Assembly: GCF_009792235.1 (NCBI RefSeq)
Contig: NZ_CP046973.1
Span: forward strand, 3,968,001-4,032,000
Reading direction: 5' to 3'
DNA length: 64,000 nt
DNA from: Microcystis aeruginosa FD4
GTDB taxonomy: Bacteria > Cyanobacteriota > Cyanobacteriia > Cyanobacteriales > Microcystaceae
In this document: positions 7,363 through 15,452 of the stretch, piece after piece
Position numbering within the stretch: position 1 is the stretch's first letter
Layout of the letters: the number at the start of each line of letters is the position of its first letter
Notes under the pieces: model-generated
Seen by the model: only the letters and a program-made list of their open reading frames with translations
Database searches by the model: none
Told to the model about the DNA's origin: nothing
Translations under genes and position numbers: made by a program

Positions 7363-8001
7363 TCACTGATCCCTGAATTTTTGCAGTCGCTCTAACAAGA
7401 GGGCGACTTTTTTGAGGTCTTTATCACCGGGCGATCGCTCAACGCCGCTAGAGACATCAATGCCATCGGGGTGCAGCCGAGTTAAAGCTTCACTAATATT
7501 ATCGGGGTTGAGTCCTCCGGCCAGAAACCAGGGCAAGGGGGGCGAAAAACTGGCTAAGGCTTGCCAGTCTAAGGTATGTCCCGTACCGCCGAGCAATTGG
7601 GGATGGTAGGCATCTAAAAGTAAAGTATCGACGCTATTGAAGTAAATTGCCGACTTTTCCCAACTTTCTCTGTCTTTGATCCGCAAAGCTTTGATAATTT
7701 CCCGGTCGGGTAATAATTGCCGCAACCTTTGGCAATATTCGGGAGATTCCTTACCATGTAACTGCACACTTGTCAAGGGGGTTTTAATAATTATTTGCTG
7801 AATAATTTCGGGTTGCTCGTCGGCAAAAACCCCGATAAAATCAATTTTGTCGGGTATTGCGGCGATAATAGCGTTAATTTGCTCGATTTTGACGTAACGA
7901 GGCGAACTCGGTACGAGGATAAAACCTAAAGCCGTAGCCCCTAAATTAGCGATCGCTCGGCCTTGGTCCGGTTGGGTAATGCCGCAAATTTTAATTCGCA
8001 T
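7363..8001 (-). CDS. trpF: Phosphoribosylanthranilate isomerase
   Basis: The 212-residue (beta/alpha)8 enzyme isomerises N-(5-phosphoribosyl)anthranilate in tryptophan synthesis. Motifs: KICGITQ at the N-terminus with the catalytic cysteine (C6 or so), GFILVPSSPRYV, VQLHGKESPEYC, the catalytic-aspartate strand LLLDAYHPQLLGGTGHTLDW, WFLAGGLNPDNI and GIDVSSGVERSPGDKD for phosphate binding. Size and order are normal. It faces folE across a repeat array and has no trp partners nearby, as is usual in cyanobacteria where trp genes are scattered. Confidence 0.97.
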   Translation of the reverse strand: MRIKICGITQPDQGRAIANLGATALGFILVPSSPRYVKIEQINAIIAAIPDKIDFIGVFADEQPEIIQQIIIKTPLTSVQLHGKESPEYCQRLRQLLPDREIIKALRIKDRESWEKSAIYFNSVDTLLLDAYHPQLLGGTGHTLDWQALASFSPPLPWFLAGGLNPDNISEALTRLHPDGIDVSSGVERSPGDKDLKKVALLLERLQKFRDQ

Positions 8002-8121
8002 TTAATCTTATTCGCAAAACGTTACAAAAACTGTTAAGTATTCAAACAAAAAGCCGTTTCGGGTCAAGAGCTTTTTATAATGCCCTTTGATTAACAAAAT
8101 CTTATCAAGACTGGAGCGCCA

Positions 8122-8388
8122 ATGATCCCTTCTGCCTTACTTTTAGCCACCGCTCAAACCATTCCCTGGAATTTATCCGTCGGCATTACCATGACCTTAG
8201 CTAACCTAGTAGCCTTCGTTATCGGTTATTTTGCCATCCAAAATACCGGGGCCGGCCCTGCTTTACCCTTGCCGCAGTTAGCCTCGAAAAAAAGCTTCGG
8301 TCTGCCGGAATTATTGGCGACCATGAGTTTTGGCCATATTCTCGGTGCGGGACTGATTCTCGGTCTTGCTAACGCGGGTATTCTCTAA
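8122..8388 (+). CDS. psaK: Photosystem I subunit X (PsaK)
   Basis: The 88-residue product has the two membrane helices of PsaK, a peripheral photosystem I antenna subunit in the thylakoid membrane. The first hydrophobic stretch (LSVGITMTLANLVAFVIGYF) is followed by the positive loop (AIQNTGAGPALPLPQLASKK) and the second helix (ATMSFGHILGAGLILGLAN), whose GHxxGAGxxLGL pattern is characteristic. The short N-terminus (MIPSALLLATAQT) resembles the cleaved leader seen in other PsaK proteins. Upstream are a divergent trpF and about 120 bases for a promoter. Cyanobacteria often have psaK1 and psaK2; which this is cannot be told. Confidence 0.93.
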   Translation: MIPSALLLATAQTIPWNLSVGITMTLANLVAFVIGYFAIQNTGAGPALPLPQLASKKSFGLPELLATMSFGHILGAGLILGLANAGIL

Positions 8389-8735
8389 TCAGTAATCAGT
8401 AATCAGTGACCAGTAAACCTCAGAGAGAGGAGTAAGGAGCCAGTAGTCAGTAGTCAGGAGAACTAAGCATAAAGAGATTTTAGGCAACTTCATCCCTATT
8501 TTCCCATTTTTGAAGTCTCAAAAGTTAATTATGTCAGAAGTCTAGTAATCGTCCAGATCGGGTGATTATTCTGGCTGCTGGCGAGAAAACTAAGAAAGCA
8601 GTGGCCCAAGTCGAAGCTGGAGACTTTGCTGACGAAGAAGAAGCAGTATTGGCTAAATTAACCCATGAAAGTTAGATAGCTGCGGAAAGAAGTATCGAAA
8701 ATAATTGGTAAATCCGAACGTTGCTAATCGCTTAA
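8389..8735. other. Intergenic stretch with CAGTAATCAGT repeats and possible gene debris
   Basis: Just after psaK there are tandem AATCAGT units (8395-8460), a repeat type seen in many gaps of this window. From about 8550 to 8700 the + strand has codon-like but frameshifted traces (AVAQVEAGDF-like, EEEAVL-like) that might be the remains of a small DNA-binding or antitoxin gene. No intact gene is present. Confidence 0.4.
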
Positions 8736-9014
8736 TTAATCGTAAATATTGCCTCTAAAGTTAATCTCATAAATAAAGATTTCGTCTGTCTCCTTGACGA
8801 TTTCAAAAATAACTCGCATTTTGCCAACACGAATTCTGGAGAATCCTTTTAACTCACCTTTAAGTTTTTTTATATCAAGTTCTTCAGGGGGATAAACGTT
8901 TTGAGTTTCAAGGCAGGTTTTGAGAATACCAATTTTAGTCAAAACAGATTTTCGGCTATTGGCATCTAGTTTCTCCAAAAATTTATTGGCTGATCTACTG
9001 ATCCTGATCTTCAC
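8736..9014 (-). CDS. RelE/ParE-family toxin
   Basis: Read from GTG 9014 the product is about 92 residues (VKIRISRSANKFLEKLDANS), while the longer open frame starting at 9062 has an unlikely N-terminus. It has the RelE/ParE fold signature: an N-terminal strand and helix pair, KLKGELKGFSRIRVGKMRVI and a final strand FIYEINFRGNIY. R and K residues in the SRIRVGKMRVIFEI strand are typical of RNA-cleaving RelE toxins. The gene overlaps the upstream antitoxin by about 20 bases, so the pair is translationally coupled. Confidence 0.8.
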   Translation of the reverse strand: MKIRISRSANKFLEKLDANSRKSVLTKIGILKTCLETQNVYPPEELDIKKLKGELKGFSRIRVGKMRVIFEIVKETDEIFIYEINFRGNIYD

Positions 9015-9222
9015 GATTAAACCAGCCTGTAATATCAACGAAGCCGTCGTCTTTGTAATCAACAGGATTAAAGGTTGCTTCTATGTCAGCTTGTTCTATA
9101 TCATCAACATAGGGAATCAGCATCTCGAAGAATTTCAACCATTCTTCCCGCATAACTTCGCGAACGCCTTCCTTGATGATGGTTTTGAGCATTAGAGCAT
9201 CTAAGGTGTTTGCAGGCTCCAT
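8995..9222 (-). CDS. Antitoxin of the RelE-type pair
   Basis: The 75-residue acidic product (MEPANTLDALMLKTIIKEGV...) lies directly upstream of the toxin and overlaps its start. A helical N-terminal half and an acidic C-terminal tail (DDIEQADIEATFNPVDYKDDG) fit a toxin-wrapping antitoxin. I do not recognise its DNA-binding fold with certainty. A Shine-Dalgarno-like GGAGGAAAA precedes the ATG on the reverse strand. The gap upstream (9223-9453) holds half of the AGAAAACGGGTTTCT palindrome family (9263-9278) and nothing else seen. Confidence 0.6.
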   Translation of the reverse strand: MEPANTLDALMLKTIIKEGVREVMREEWLKFFEMLIPYVDDIEQADIEATFNPVDYKDDGFVDITGWFNREDQDQ

Positions 9223-9453
9223 ATATTTTCCTCCAATCTACTTGAATTCTAGCAGCAGATCAAGAAAACGGGTTTCTTACAGCAGTTATCTTAAGGATTT
9301 TAGTTTTCTCAAGCCACTGTTCGAGGCAAGTCAAGAGATTGGAGGAGATTCAGGTAATCTAAGGATAGGCGGTTAAAGTGCGTCTTAGCTTACCTGATAA
9401 CGTTCTTAAAATCTATCTTCAGTAAAAGTTACTCATTTTAGCTATCTAGCTAT

Positions 9454-9981
9454 TTAACCCCGATCCTCACAAACAAAATCCACTACTCGATCGATTTCCC
9501 GGGATGAGCGGATGCGACGACTACCGCTGCCGAGTTCGCCGCCTCGACAATTAGCCCACCAACGCTCGCGACTGCCATTAACGATCGCATCAAATTCTCT
9601 AATTCTGCCACTATCATAATAACTGCGGCGATCAACGACAAAACGACCGATATTGGGGAGGCGAAATTCTTCGTAAACATTACCATCCCAACCGCCACCA
9701 AAATTACCGTCATGGTCGTCGATGCGTACCTCAAACTCGCCCCGACAACCATTTCTCACCACAATATTGCCGTTTTGGAAATCCCAATTACCCTCACAGG
9801 GAGCAGCGGAGCGAGTGCGGATTAATCTTACCTGAGCCCATCTAGCGTTGACGGGACAGCGAGTAGTGCGACCGTTTTGACTTTCACAATTAATTCTCGT
9901 GGTTCTGGCCGCTGCCGGCTCGCTCCCCAAGGGACAAATTAGCAACAAACCGAGACTAGATAATAAAATTTGGCGAAACAT
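9454..9981 (-). CDS. Secreted DUF3011-like protein
   Basis: The 175-residue product begins with a signal peptide (MFRQILLSSLGLLLICPLGS...AAA). The following domain, CESQNGRTTRCPVNARW...VRLIRTRSAAPCEGNWDF and VVRNGCRGEFEV, matches the DUF3011 pattern of paired cysteines and W/G residues found in exported proteins. Four conserved cysteines probably form disulfides. The C-terminal half (DDHDGNFGGGWDGNVYEEFR, then a YYDSGRIREFDAIV region) is rich in charged and glycine residues and may be a second copy of a beta-rich carbohydrate- or wall-binding fold. Location would be periplasm or outside. Function unknown. Confidence 0.65.
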   Translation of the reverse strand: MFRQILLSSLGLLLICPLGSEPAAARTTRINCESQNGRTTRCPVNARWAQVRLIRTRSAAPCEGNWDFQNGNIVVRNGCRGEFEVRIDDHDGNFGGGWDGNVYEEFRLPNIGRFVVDRRSYYDSGRIREFDAIVNGSRERWWANCRGGELGSGSRRIRSSREIDRVVDFVCEDRG

Positions 9982-10061
9982 TGTCTTTATCTCCCAGAAA
10001 TTCTCTAGTTTATCTTACAGGGGTATCCAGAAAATGAGTAGTAGTGCTTGAAGTGCCTTAA

Positions 10062-10098
10062 TCAACAAAAAAGAAGGGTGAATTCAAATCACCCTTCC
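10062..10098 (-). terminator. Rho-independent terminator of psbD
   Basis: GAAGGGTGA (10073-10081) pairs with TCACCCTTC (10089-10097). On the reverse strand the stem is followed by TTTTTTGTTGAT, a good U-run. It lies about 30 bases after the psbD stop. Confidence 0.8.
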
Positions 10099-10126
10099 CC
10101 CTATTCGGTAAATTTTCTTGCCATCT

Positions 10127-11182
10127 TTAGAGAGCGTTACCGCGAGGTAATACTTCTTCAGGGAAGATAAAGTTTTCGTGGGGTTGGTCTTGGGGAGCCA
10201 TCCAAGCTCTCAGACCTTCGTTAAGCAGAATATTTTTAGTGTAGAAGGTTTCAAATTCCGGGTCTTCCGCCGCTCTCAATTCCTGAGAAACGAAGTCATA
10301 GGCCCGTAGATTAAGGGCTAATCCCACTACACCCACAGCACTCATCCATAAACCAGTCACGGGGACAAAGAGCATGAAGAAGTGTAACCAACGTTTGTTG
10401 GAGAAAGCAATGCCGAAGATTTGCGACCAGAAACGGTTGGCAGTGACCATGGAGTAGGTTTCTTCCGCTTGGGTGGGTTCAAAAGCCCGGAAAGTGTTGG
10501 AACCTTCACCGTCTTCAAACAGGGTATTTTCTACCGTCGCTCCGTGAATAGCACAGAGAAGCGCACCACCGAGGATACCAGCTACACCCATCATGTGGAA
10601 GGGGTTAAGGGTCCAGTTGTGGAAGCCTTGGAAGAAGAGAATGAAACGGAAGATACCAGCCACGCCGAAGCTAGGGGCAAAGAACCAGCTAGACTGACCG
10701 AGGGGGTACATCAGGAAGACACTGACGAACACCGCAATCGGGCCAGAGAAGGCGAGGGCGTTGTAGGGACGAATGCCGACTAAACGGGCGATTTCAAACT
10801 GACGTAGCATGAAGCCAATCAAGCCGAAAGCACCGTGCAGGGCGACAAAGGGCCATAAACCGCCGATTTGACACCAACGGGTGAAGTTTCCTTGGGCTTC
10901 CGGTCCCCAGAGAAAGAGGATGGAGTGACCGAAGGCATCGGCGGGGGTGGAGACGGCAACGGTAAGGAAGTTGCCGCCTTCCAGGTAGGAACTGGCTAAC
11001 CCGTGGGTGTACCAGGAGGTGACGAAGGTGGTGCCGGTTAACCATCCACCTAGGGCCATGAAGGCGCAGGGGAAGAGTAGTAAACCAGACCAACCGATGA
11101 AGACGAAACGGTCTCTTTTGAGCCAGTCATCGAGAGCATCAAACAGCCCTCTTTCTGGGGCGCGTCCGACAGCAATGGTCAT
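10127..11182 (-). CDS. psbD: Photosystem II reaction centre protein D2
   Basis: The 351-residue product is a full-length D2: MTIAVGRAPERGLFDALDDW at the start, five membrane helices, HGAFGLIGFMLRQFEIARLV, the chlorophyll-ligand region NPFHMMGVAGILGGALLCAI, the iron/quinone region FWSQIFGIAFSNKRWLHFFM, and the C-terminus PEEVLPRGNAL. It binds P680 chlorophyll, pheophytin and QA in the thylakoid membrane. psbD usually overlaps psbC; here a terminator and an unrelated gene follow, so this is a monocistronic copy such as psbD2, known in cyanobacteria as a high-light copy. Upstream, GGAG precedes the ATG and about 200 bases of leader are AT-rich. Conservation is high and no damage is seen. Confidence 0.97.
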   Translation of the reverse strand: MTIAVGRAPERGLFDALDDWLKRDRFVFIGWSGLLLFPCAFMALGGWLTGTTFVTSWYTHGLASSYLEGGNFLTVAVSTPADAFGHSILFLWGPEAQGNFTRWCQIGGLWPFVALHGAFGLIGFMLRQFEIARLVGIRPYNALAFSGPIAVFVSVFLMYPLGQSSWFFAPSFGVAGIFRFILFFQGFHNWTLNPFHMMGVAGILGGALLCAIHGATVENTLFEDGEGSNTFRAFEPTQAEETYSMVTANRFWSQIFGIAFSNKRWLHFFMLFVPVTGLWMSAVGVVGLALNLRAYDFVSQELRAAEDPEFETFYTKNILLNEGLRAWMAPQDQPHENFIFPEEVLPRGNAL

Positions 11183-11439
11183 GGGGGTTTTCTCCGAAAA
11201 TATATATTATTGCTAAGATTCCGCCCTCTCCCCTCCATCTATCCGAGCAGGCGAGCAGATGTGTGGAAGAATTGTGAGAAATCTTTACTTTTCTTAACTT
11301 ACACTATATTGGAAAAAATAGCCAATGTTTTTCAGGTCGATCTTAAAAAAATCTAAAATTTTTCGGGAGACCACTTCCTGCGCCCTCAAAGCTGTTGTCA
11401 TTGGCAAATGCGGCAAAATCGATCTGAGTGGAATGCTAG

Positions 11440-11580
11440 ACCCCTCTGTGCGGTAATTATGCCCAAATTGAGGTGATTAAACCGCACGGTGCGGTATTAA
11501 GTCCTATTAAGGGGTGTTAGACTGATGGAAGTGAGATCCTAGGATAGAGGGGGTTGATCGACCGCAGGGAGCGGTATAAT
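11440..11580 (+). promoter_or_regulatory. Promoter with three 15-bp ACCGC-N5-GCGGT palindromes
   Basis: ACCGCACGGTGCGGT lies at 11481-11495, ACCGCAGGGAGCGGT at 11561-11575 and a weaker form at 11440-11454. The last sits between a -35-like TTGATC (11554-11559) and a perfect -10 TATAAT (11575-11580), with 15 bases between them, as a repressor operator would. An AAGGAG ribosome site and ATG 11612 follow. Spacing of the sites is 41 and 80 bases. The regulator is not in the window. Confidence 0.5.
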
Positions 11581-11611
11581 AGATGGTTGGGCTGAACAAG
11601 AAGGAGAATTC

Positions 11612-11947
11612 ATGTACAAAGATGATATTCTGAACCTGATAAAGCAATCACCACTTGAGATTGATACTGAAATACAAATGACTGGAAAGCCCCCAACAAT
11701 GGCTAACTCCGAATTTCTCACGAACAAGGAACAGGGTGATTGGGCTGAAACAATCGTCTTTAAGGCAGTCAATGAATATTCTGGTGATTATTTTGCTGTT
11801 AAATATGGGCGTTCCGAATCCATAGCCGCAGGTGATGATGGATTTGCTGATTTCTATATGGAATATCAGAGCGAACTTAATGCGATAGGTAAGAGGCCAG
11901 ATATCCTGATATTTAAGGTCAGAGACTTTCCAGATGGAAGTAAGTAG
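11612..11947 (+). pseudogene. Type II restriction endonuclease fragment, AccI-like
   Basis: The 111-residue product (MYKDDILNLIKQSPLEIDTE...) contains NSEFLTNKEQGDWAETIVFK, VKYGRSESIAAGDDGFADFY and the end of the conserved stretch, IGKRPDILIF. This matches my memory of AccI-family endonucleases, which are about 350 residues long and where IGKRPD-LIF leads into the catalytic core. The frame stops after VRDFPDGSK, so the catalytic half is missing and no methyltransferase is nearby. It keeps a good ribosome site (AAGGAG) and promoter. Best reading: a dead relic of a restriction-modification system. The gap 11948-12216 has GTGTGGG tandem heptamers (12010-12060) only. Confidence 0.5.
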
Positions 11948-12216
11948 TCGGACATAAATTCTGTCGTCTATCTTAAGAAATGTAATTCTGGCAATTCTTG
12001 CTGACTCCTGACTTGAAAGAGGGTGTAGGGTGTGGGGTGTGGGGTGTGGGGTGTAGGGAAAGAAACCTCTTTCATCTGTGGGGGTGAAAATTTTTTCATC
12101 AGGATTGACTCCTGACTTCTAAAATATTAACAATGTTTTCCTAGTATTTTTGCAGAAACTTTTGGAAATTATATCTGTCAAGTTGTTTCAATATCTGAAC
12201 ATCTACATATTTACCT

Positions 12217-13617
12217 ATGTCTCCTATTGCTCAAGGTATTCCCAGATTACCAGATTTAACACATCCTGATGAATTAATCAAGTTTGGTACGCAACTAATT
12301 CAAGGTTCACTATTGTTTGCGTTTTTAATTGTAGCTTTGGGAGTTGCGATCGCGCTCATCAGTTTTTCTCTGAGACGCAACACCAGCGAACAAGCTGTTT
12401 TCTTTGGGGAATGGTCGATTCGTTATTCCCAACTTCTCAAAGAACTACAACATTTAGCCCTAATTTTAATTTTAGTAGTTACGGGATTTTTCCTCACTTC
12501 TACTTTAAGCAACCGTTACCATCACTGGGAACAAGCAAAAGTAGCACAAGTAGCGGAAAGTGTCGCAGGTGATAAATTAGAACAAATTGCACCCCAAGTG
12601 CGTTACATCGTCGAAGAACCTTATAGCTATACTACTCAAGTTAACGGCAAAATAGTCAAGGTGACAGATAAACAAAAAGTTACTCGCTATTTAAACGTAG
12701 CAGCTTCAAACATTCAAGTTAAAATTGACCAAAGTGTAAACGTGCAGAGTCGCAGTGCCATTTATCTTACAGATTACACTGCTGATTATAAAATTGTCAA
12801 TTCACTAAGTGATGTTAATAGTTTTTTCTTTGAAGCTCCACCACCATTAGGCTACTCCTTGCTTTCTAGTTATAAAGTAGAAAGAGATGGCACAAGATTA
12901 AAACAAATAAACCCTGGAGATTATGGTTTTCTCTTGCAGTTAGAACCAGGACAAGAAACCACAATTAAAGTTAGCTATCAAGCACAAGGTGGACCACGTT
13001 GGGTTTATAATGCCACTAATCAATTACTTTCTCAATTTCGCCTCACAACAATTGCTAATTTTAGAAATGCTGATTTTGCTAGTGGGATAGTTCCTCATGA
13101 AATTAAAAGTGATGATGACAGTACCCAATTTACTTGGATATTTGATGAGAATGTTTCTGTAAGAAATCCCTTTGGCGTATTTACGTCCACCAAACCAATA
13201 GGAAAAACTGGGATTATGCCCCGGTTATTATTGTTAGCACCAGCCTTATTTTTGTGGTGGATATTGCTTTTATATTTGTCCCTACCCATGAGTTTAAAAA
13301 ATTTGGTGATCGCTGCGGGTATTTTCTTTGCTTGCTTATTAACTTTAACCTATCTGGCGCGAGTAATGAATGCAGAAATAGCTTGGTTGATCATATCCTT
13401 GATTTTACTCGGTTTCATCTATGGTTTAGGTGCAAATCGTCACGCTGCTTTAGCCGCCATTATTTGTACTATTGCTGGAGCAATTTTACCAGTATTTGCA
13501 TTATTAATTCCCTTTAGTGGTTTAACCTTGAGTTTAGCAGGTTTGTTATCAGTCGGGTGGTTAGCAATACATCATTGGTACGGAGTGTTTAACCTGAGAG
13601 GGGGACAAGCCAGCTAG
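12217..13617 (+). CDS. Multi-pass membrane protein with large periplasmic domain, unknown
   Basis: The 466-residue protein has two N-terminal membrane helices (about 28-52 and 78-97), a soluble beta-rich domain of about 230 residues (QVRYIVEEPYSYTTQVNGKI to TWIFDENVSVRNPFGVF), and about six C-terminal helices starting at MPRLLLLAPALFLWWILLLY and ending near GLLSVGWLAIHH. The layout recalls CreD-like inner-membrane proteins, but I cannot confirm homology. No catalytic motif is visible. The DNA is AT-rich compared with neighbouring core genes. It stands alone between repeat-rich gaps. Confidence 0.6.
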   Translation: MSPIAQGIPRLPDLTHPDELIKFGTQLIQGSLLFAFLIVALGVAIALISFSLRRNTSEQAVFFGEWSIRYSQLLKELQHLALILILVVTGFFLTSTLSNRYHHWEQAKVAQVAESVAGDKLEQIAPQVRYIVEEPYSYTTQVNGKIVKVTDKQKVTRYLNVAASNIQVKIDQSVNVQSRSAIYLTDYTADYKIVNSLSDVNSFFFEAPPPLGYSLLSSYKVERDGTRLKQINPGDYGFLLQLEPGQETTIKVSYQAQGGPRWVYNATNQLLSQFRLTTIANFRNADFASGIVPHEIKSDDDSTQFTWIFDENVSVRNPFGVFTSTKPIGKTGIMPRLLLLAPALFLWWILLLYLSLPMSLKNLVIAAGIFFACLLTLTYLARVMNAEIAWLIISLILLGFIYGLGANRHAALAAIICTIAGAILPVFALLIPFSGLTLSLAGLLSVGWLAIHHWYGVFNLRGGQAS

Positions 13618-13991
13618 AAGGTAGTGCGATGCCGAAGGCACTGCGTAGCAGTACGCCGATCTTGTAGGTTGGGTTTCGTTTCTCAACCCAACCTACATTA
13701 TATTTATATTATTTTAATCGAAGCGTTGGGAGTGCGATGCCGAAGGCACTGCGTAGCAGTACGCCAATCTGGTTGAGTGCGTTAATAAAATGTAACGCGC
13801 CTTATTTTGTTTTAACGCAAGTGATTGTCTCGCAGTAGATTCTGATCAGGTATAATGTCAGATAAGGCAGCAATTTAAGAAAATTTACAATCATGGTATT
13901 GCGTCAGATCCGCTCCGCTATATTAGAAAAAAATTTCCCAAACAGGGCGATGCTCTTTAGGTTTAGTTTTAACATTCTGGAGACATAAACT
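13618..13991. repeat. Intergenic stretch with duplicated hairpin repeat
   Basis: The unit GTGCGATGCCGAAGGCAC followed by TGCGTAGCAGTACGCC occurs at about 13624-13658 and again at 13731-13765. Each copy folds into two small hairpins. Between them is GTTGGGTTTCGTTTCTCAACC, another common cyanobacterial repeat. The part from 13800 to 13991 is AT-rich and probably carries the promoter of the next TA pair; no gene is seen. Confidence 0.7.
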
Positions 13992-14345
13992 ATGCAACTA
14001 GAAGACTACTTTATCTTTCTCGCTGAGAATGACATTCGCATAAAAAATACACGAATTGGTATTGAAACAGTTTTGTATGACTATATTTACCGTAGTCGAA
14101 CACCTGAAGAAATTACCAAAACTTACCTATCATTAAACCTAGAACAGGTTTATGCCACTATTCTCTATTATCTTCACAACAAACAAGAGATCGGTGAGTA
14201 CCTCACTAATTGGCTAGAGTGGGGACACAAAATGAGAGAAGAGCAAAAGCTTAATTCCCCGCCGATTTCTGAAAAATTGCGTCAACTTCGAGCCGAACGA
14301 CTAAGCTCAGGGAAATCCTATGCAAATCAAGTATTTGATCGATGA
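13992..14345 (+). CDS. DUF433-type antitoxin (VapB-like)
   Basis: The 117-residue protein has the DUF433 winged-helix domain: FLAENDIRIKNTRIGIETVL (the conserved D-IR-GTRI-IE pattern), then RSRTPEEITKTYLSLNLEQV and a helix AITILYYLHN-like. DUF433 proteins pair with DUF5615 PIN-like proteins as antitoxins. The last residues overlap the next gene by 26 bases, so translation is coupled. The longer C-terminal tail (LNSPPISEKLRQLRAERLSS) probably wraps the toxin. Confidence 0.8.
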   Translation: MQLEDYFIFLAENDIRIKNTRIGIETVLYDYIYRSRTPEEITKTYLSLNLEQVYATILYYLHNKQEIGEYLTNWLEWGHKMREEQKLNSPPISEKLRQLRAERLSSGKSYANQVFDR

Positions 14346-14682
14346 AAATCTCCCTCCAATTTATCAAATACAGCTACGGCGCAAAGAACCTGATTTAGTA
14401 GTCTGGGCAATTGGCGATCCTAACACACCACCAAAAGGCACTTTAGATACAGAAATCCTGATTTGGTGTGAAAAATACAACTTTATTCTCGTAACGAATA
14501 ATCGTAGCTCTATGCCTGTCCATCTAATCGATCATCTCGCCCAAGGGCAACACATTCCTGGAATCTTCCAAATCAATCCCAGTATGAGCTTGGGTGAAAC
14601 TATTGAGGAATTAGTACTAGCTGCTCTTGCTTCTCTCGATGACGAGTACAGAGATCGGATTTCCTATTTGCCGTTGCTATAA
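14320..14682 (+). CDS. DUF5615 PIN-like nuclease (VapC-like toxin)
   Basis: The 120-residue protein starts MQIKYLIDENLPPIYQIQLR; the DENLP motif is the first acidic site of DUF5615 (Mut7-C-like) PIN domains. Further acidic residues are in TLDTEILIWCEKYNFILVTN and later in SLDDEY. It would be a ribonuclease toxin controlled by the upstream DUF433 protein. Length and motifs are normal. Its start lies inside the antitoxin gene, which favours co-translation. Confidence 0.8.
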   Translation: MQIKYLIDENLPPIYQIQLRRKEPDLVVWAIGDPNTPPKGTLDTEILIWCEKYNFILVTNNRSSMPVHLIDHLAQGQHIPGIFQINPSMSLGETIEELVLAALASLDDEYRDRISYLPLL

Positions 14683-14730
14683 GTGCGATCGCCGATCTTA
14701 TAGGCTGCATTCCCCAAGACAACTCCTGAT

Positions 14731-14820
14731 TAGGGTTTGCTGAAAAAGTACGGGCGAAGCATTCGGATAGAAAATCTTCGGTTTCACCGATAGGTTATTG
14801 CCCGAATGCTTCGCCCCTAC
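14731..14820. repeat. MITE-end and long hairpin repeat
   Basis: TAGGGTTTGCTGAAAAA at 14731 is an end of the MITE family found complete at 5251-5463. It is followed by a hairpin with perfect 15-base arms, GGGCGAAGCATTCGG (14752-14766) and CCGAATGCTTCGCCC (14802-14816). It may serve as a terminator for the upstream TA pair. Confidence 0.7.
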
Positions 14821-14844
14821 AGGACGCGGGCCGATGTATCGGTT

Positions 14845-15039
14845 ATGAACACATTTACTGCTGTTGTGGAAAAAGATTTTGATACTAATCTCTATGTTGG
14901 TTATGTCCCTGGGTTCCCTGGAGTACATTCTCAAGGTGAAACTTTAGATGAATTACAGAAAAATCTTTGTGAAGTGATAGAAATGCTCCTTGAGGATGAA
15001 CAAACAAGATTTGAAACAGTATTTGTTGCTATACAGTAA
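14845..15039 (+). CDS. HicB-like antitoxin
   Basis: ATG 14845 gives a 64-residue protein (MNTFTAVVEKDFDTNLYVGY). The HicB half-RNase-H fold is seen in V-GYVPGFPGVHSQGETLDEL followed by the NLCEVIEMLLEDEQ helix. The open frame extends upstream to 14806 through the hairpin repeat, which is unlikely to be coding. It immediately precedes a damaged hicA, overlapping by 4 bases. No DNA-binding C-terminal domain is present, as in short HicB proteins. Confidence 0.75.
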   Translation: MNTFTAVVEKDFDTNLYVGYVPGFPGVHSQGETLDELQKNLCEVIEMLLEDEQTRFETVFVAIQ

Positions 15040-15200
15040 CCATCGGCAATATACCTGTTCTGAAACCACAGGAAGTGGTTCGTATCTTAGAAAATCTTGG
15101 CTTTGTTGAGGTACGTCAGAAAGACTCCCATAAACAGTTCCTTCCTGAAGATGAACGTGCAACTACCGTTCCATTTCATAAATATGGCTTGAAGAAGTGA
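15036..15200 (+). pseudogene. HicA-like toxin, start lost and C-terminus short
   Basis: The frame encodes VLKPQEVVRILENLGFVEVR, then QKDSHKQFLPEDERATTVPF and HKYGLKK, the HicA dsRNA-binding-like fold with catalytic histidine in SHKQF. There is no ATG, GTG or TTG at the expected place, and the usual final helix (about 15-20 residues after HKG) is replaced by GLKK and a stop. It is probably inactive, leaving an orphan HicB just upstream. Confidence 0.6.
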
Positions 15201-15230
15201 GAGAATAGAGTGGAATGATCAGATGCTTCC

Positions 15231-15452
15231 ATGCCTAGAAAGATCCGAGAGTTGAAAGCTCAAATTGCCCGTGAAGGATTTGTTTACTTACCCAAACGCG
15301 GCAAGGGCAGCCATGAACGTTGGAGACATCCTTTGATCGGAAAAACACTGACAATCCCGGGCAAAGATGGAGATGATGTCCCACTTTACCTAGAAAAACA
15401 ACTGACAAAACTACTGACTGAACTGAAAGAGTTGCGAGAGGATGGAGATTAA
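15231..15452 (+). CDS. hicA: HicA-type mRNA interferase toxin
   Basis: The 73-residue protein shows the HicA fold: N-terminal helix (KIRELKAQIAREGFVYLP), catalytic region RGKGSHERWRHP with the conserved histidine, strand KTLTIPGKDGDDVPLYLEKQ and a C-terminal helix (LTKLLTELKELREDGD). HicA toxins cut mRNA and are blocked by HicB. The stop shares a base with the start of hicB (TAATG), so the two are translationally coupled. It is complete, unlike the neighbouring copy. Confidence 0.85.
   Translation: MPRKIRELKAQIAREGFVYLPKRGKGSHERWRHPLIGKTLTIPGKDGDDVPLYLEKQLTKLLTELKELREDGD

Noticed and set aside
10421..11216. Open frames opposite or across psbD
   Set aside because: Shadows of a highly conserved gene; no ribosome sites or known domains.
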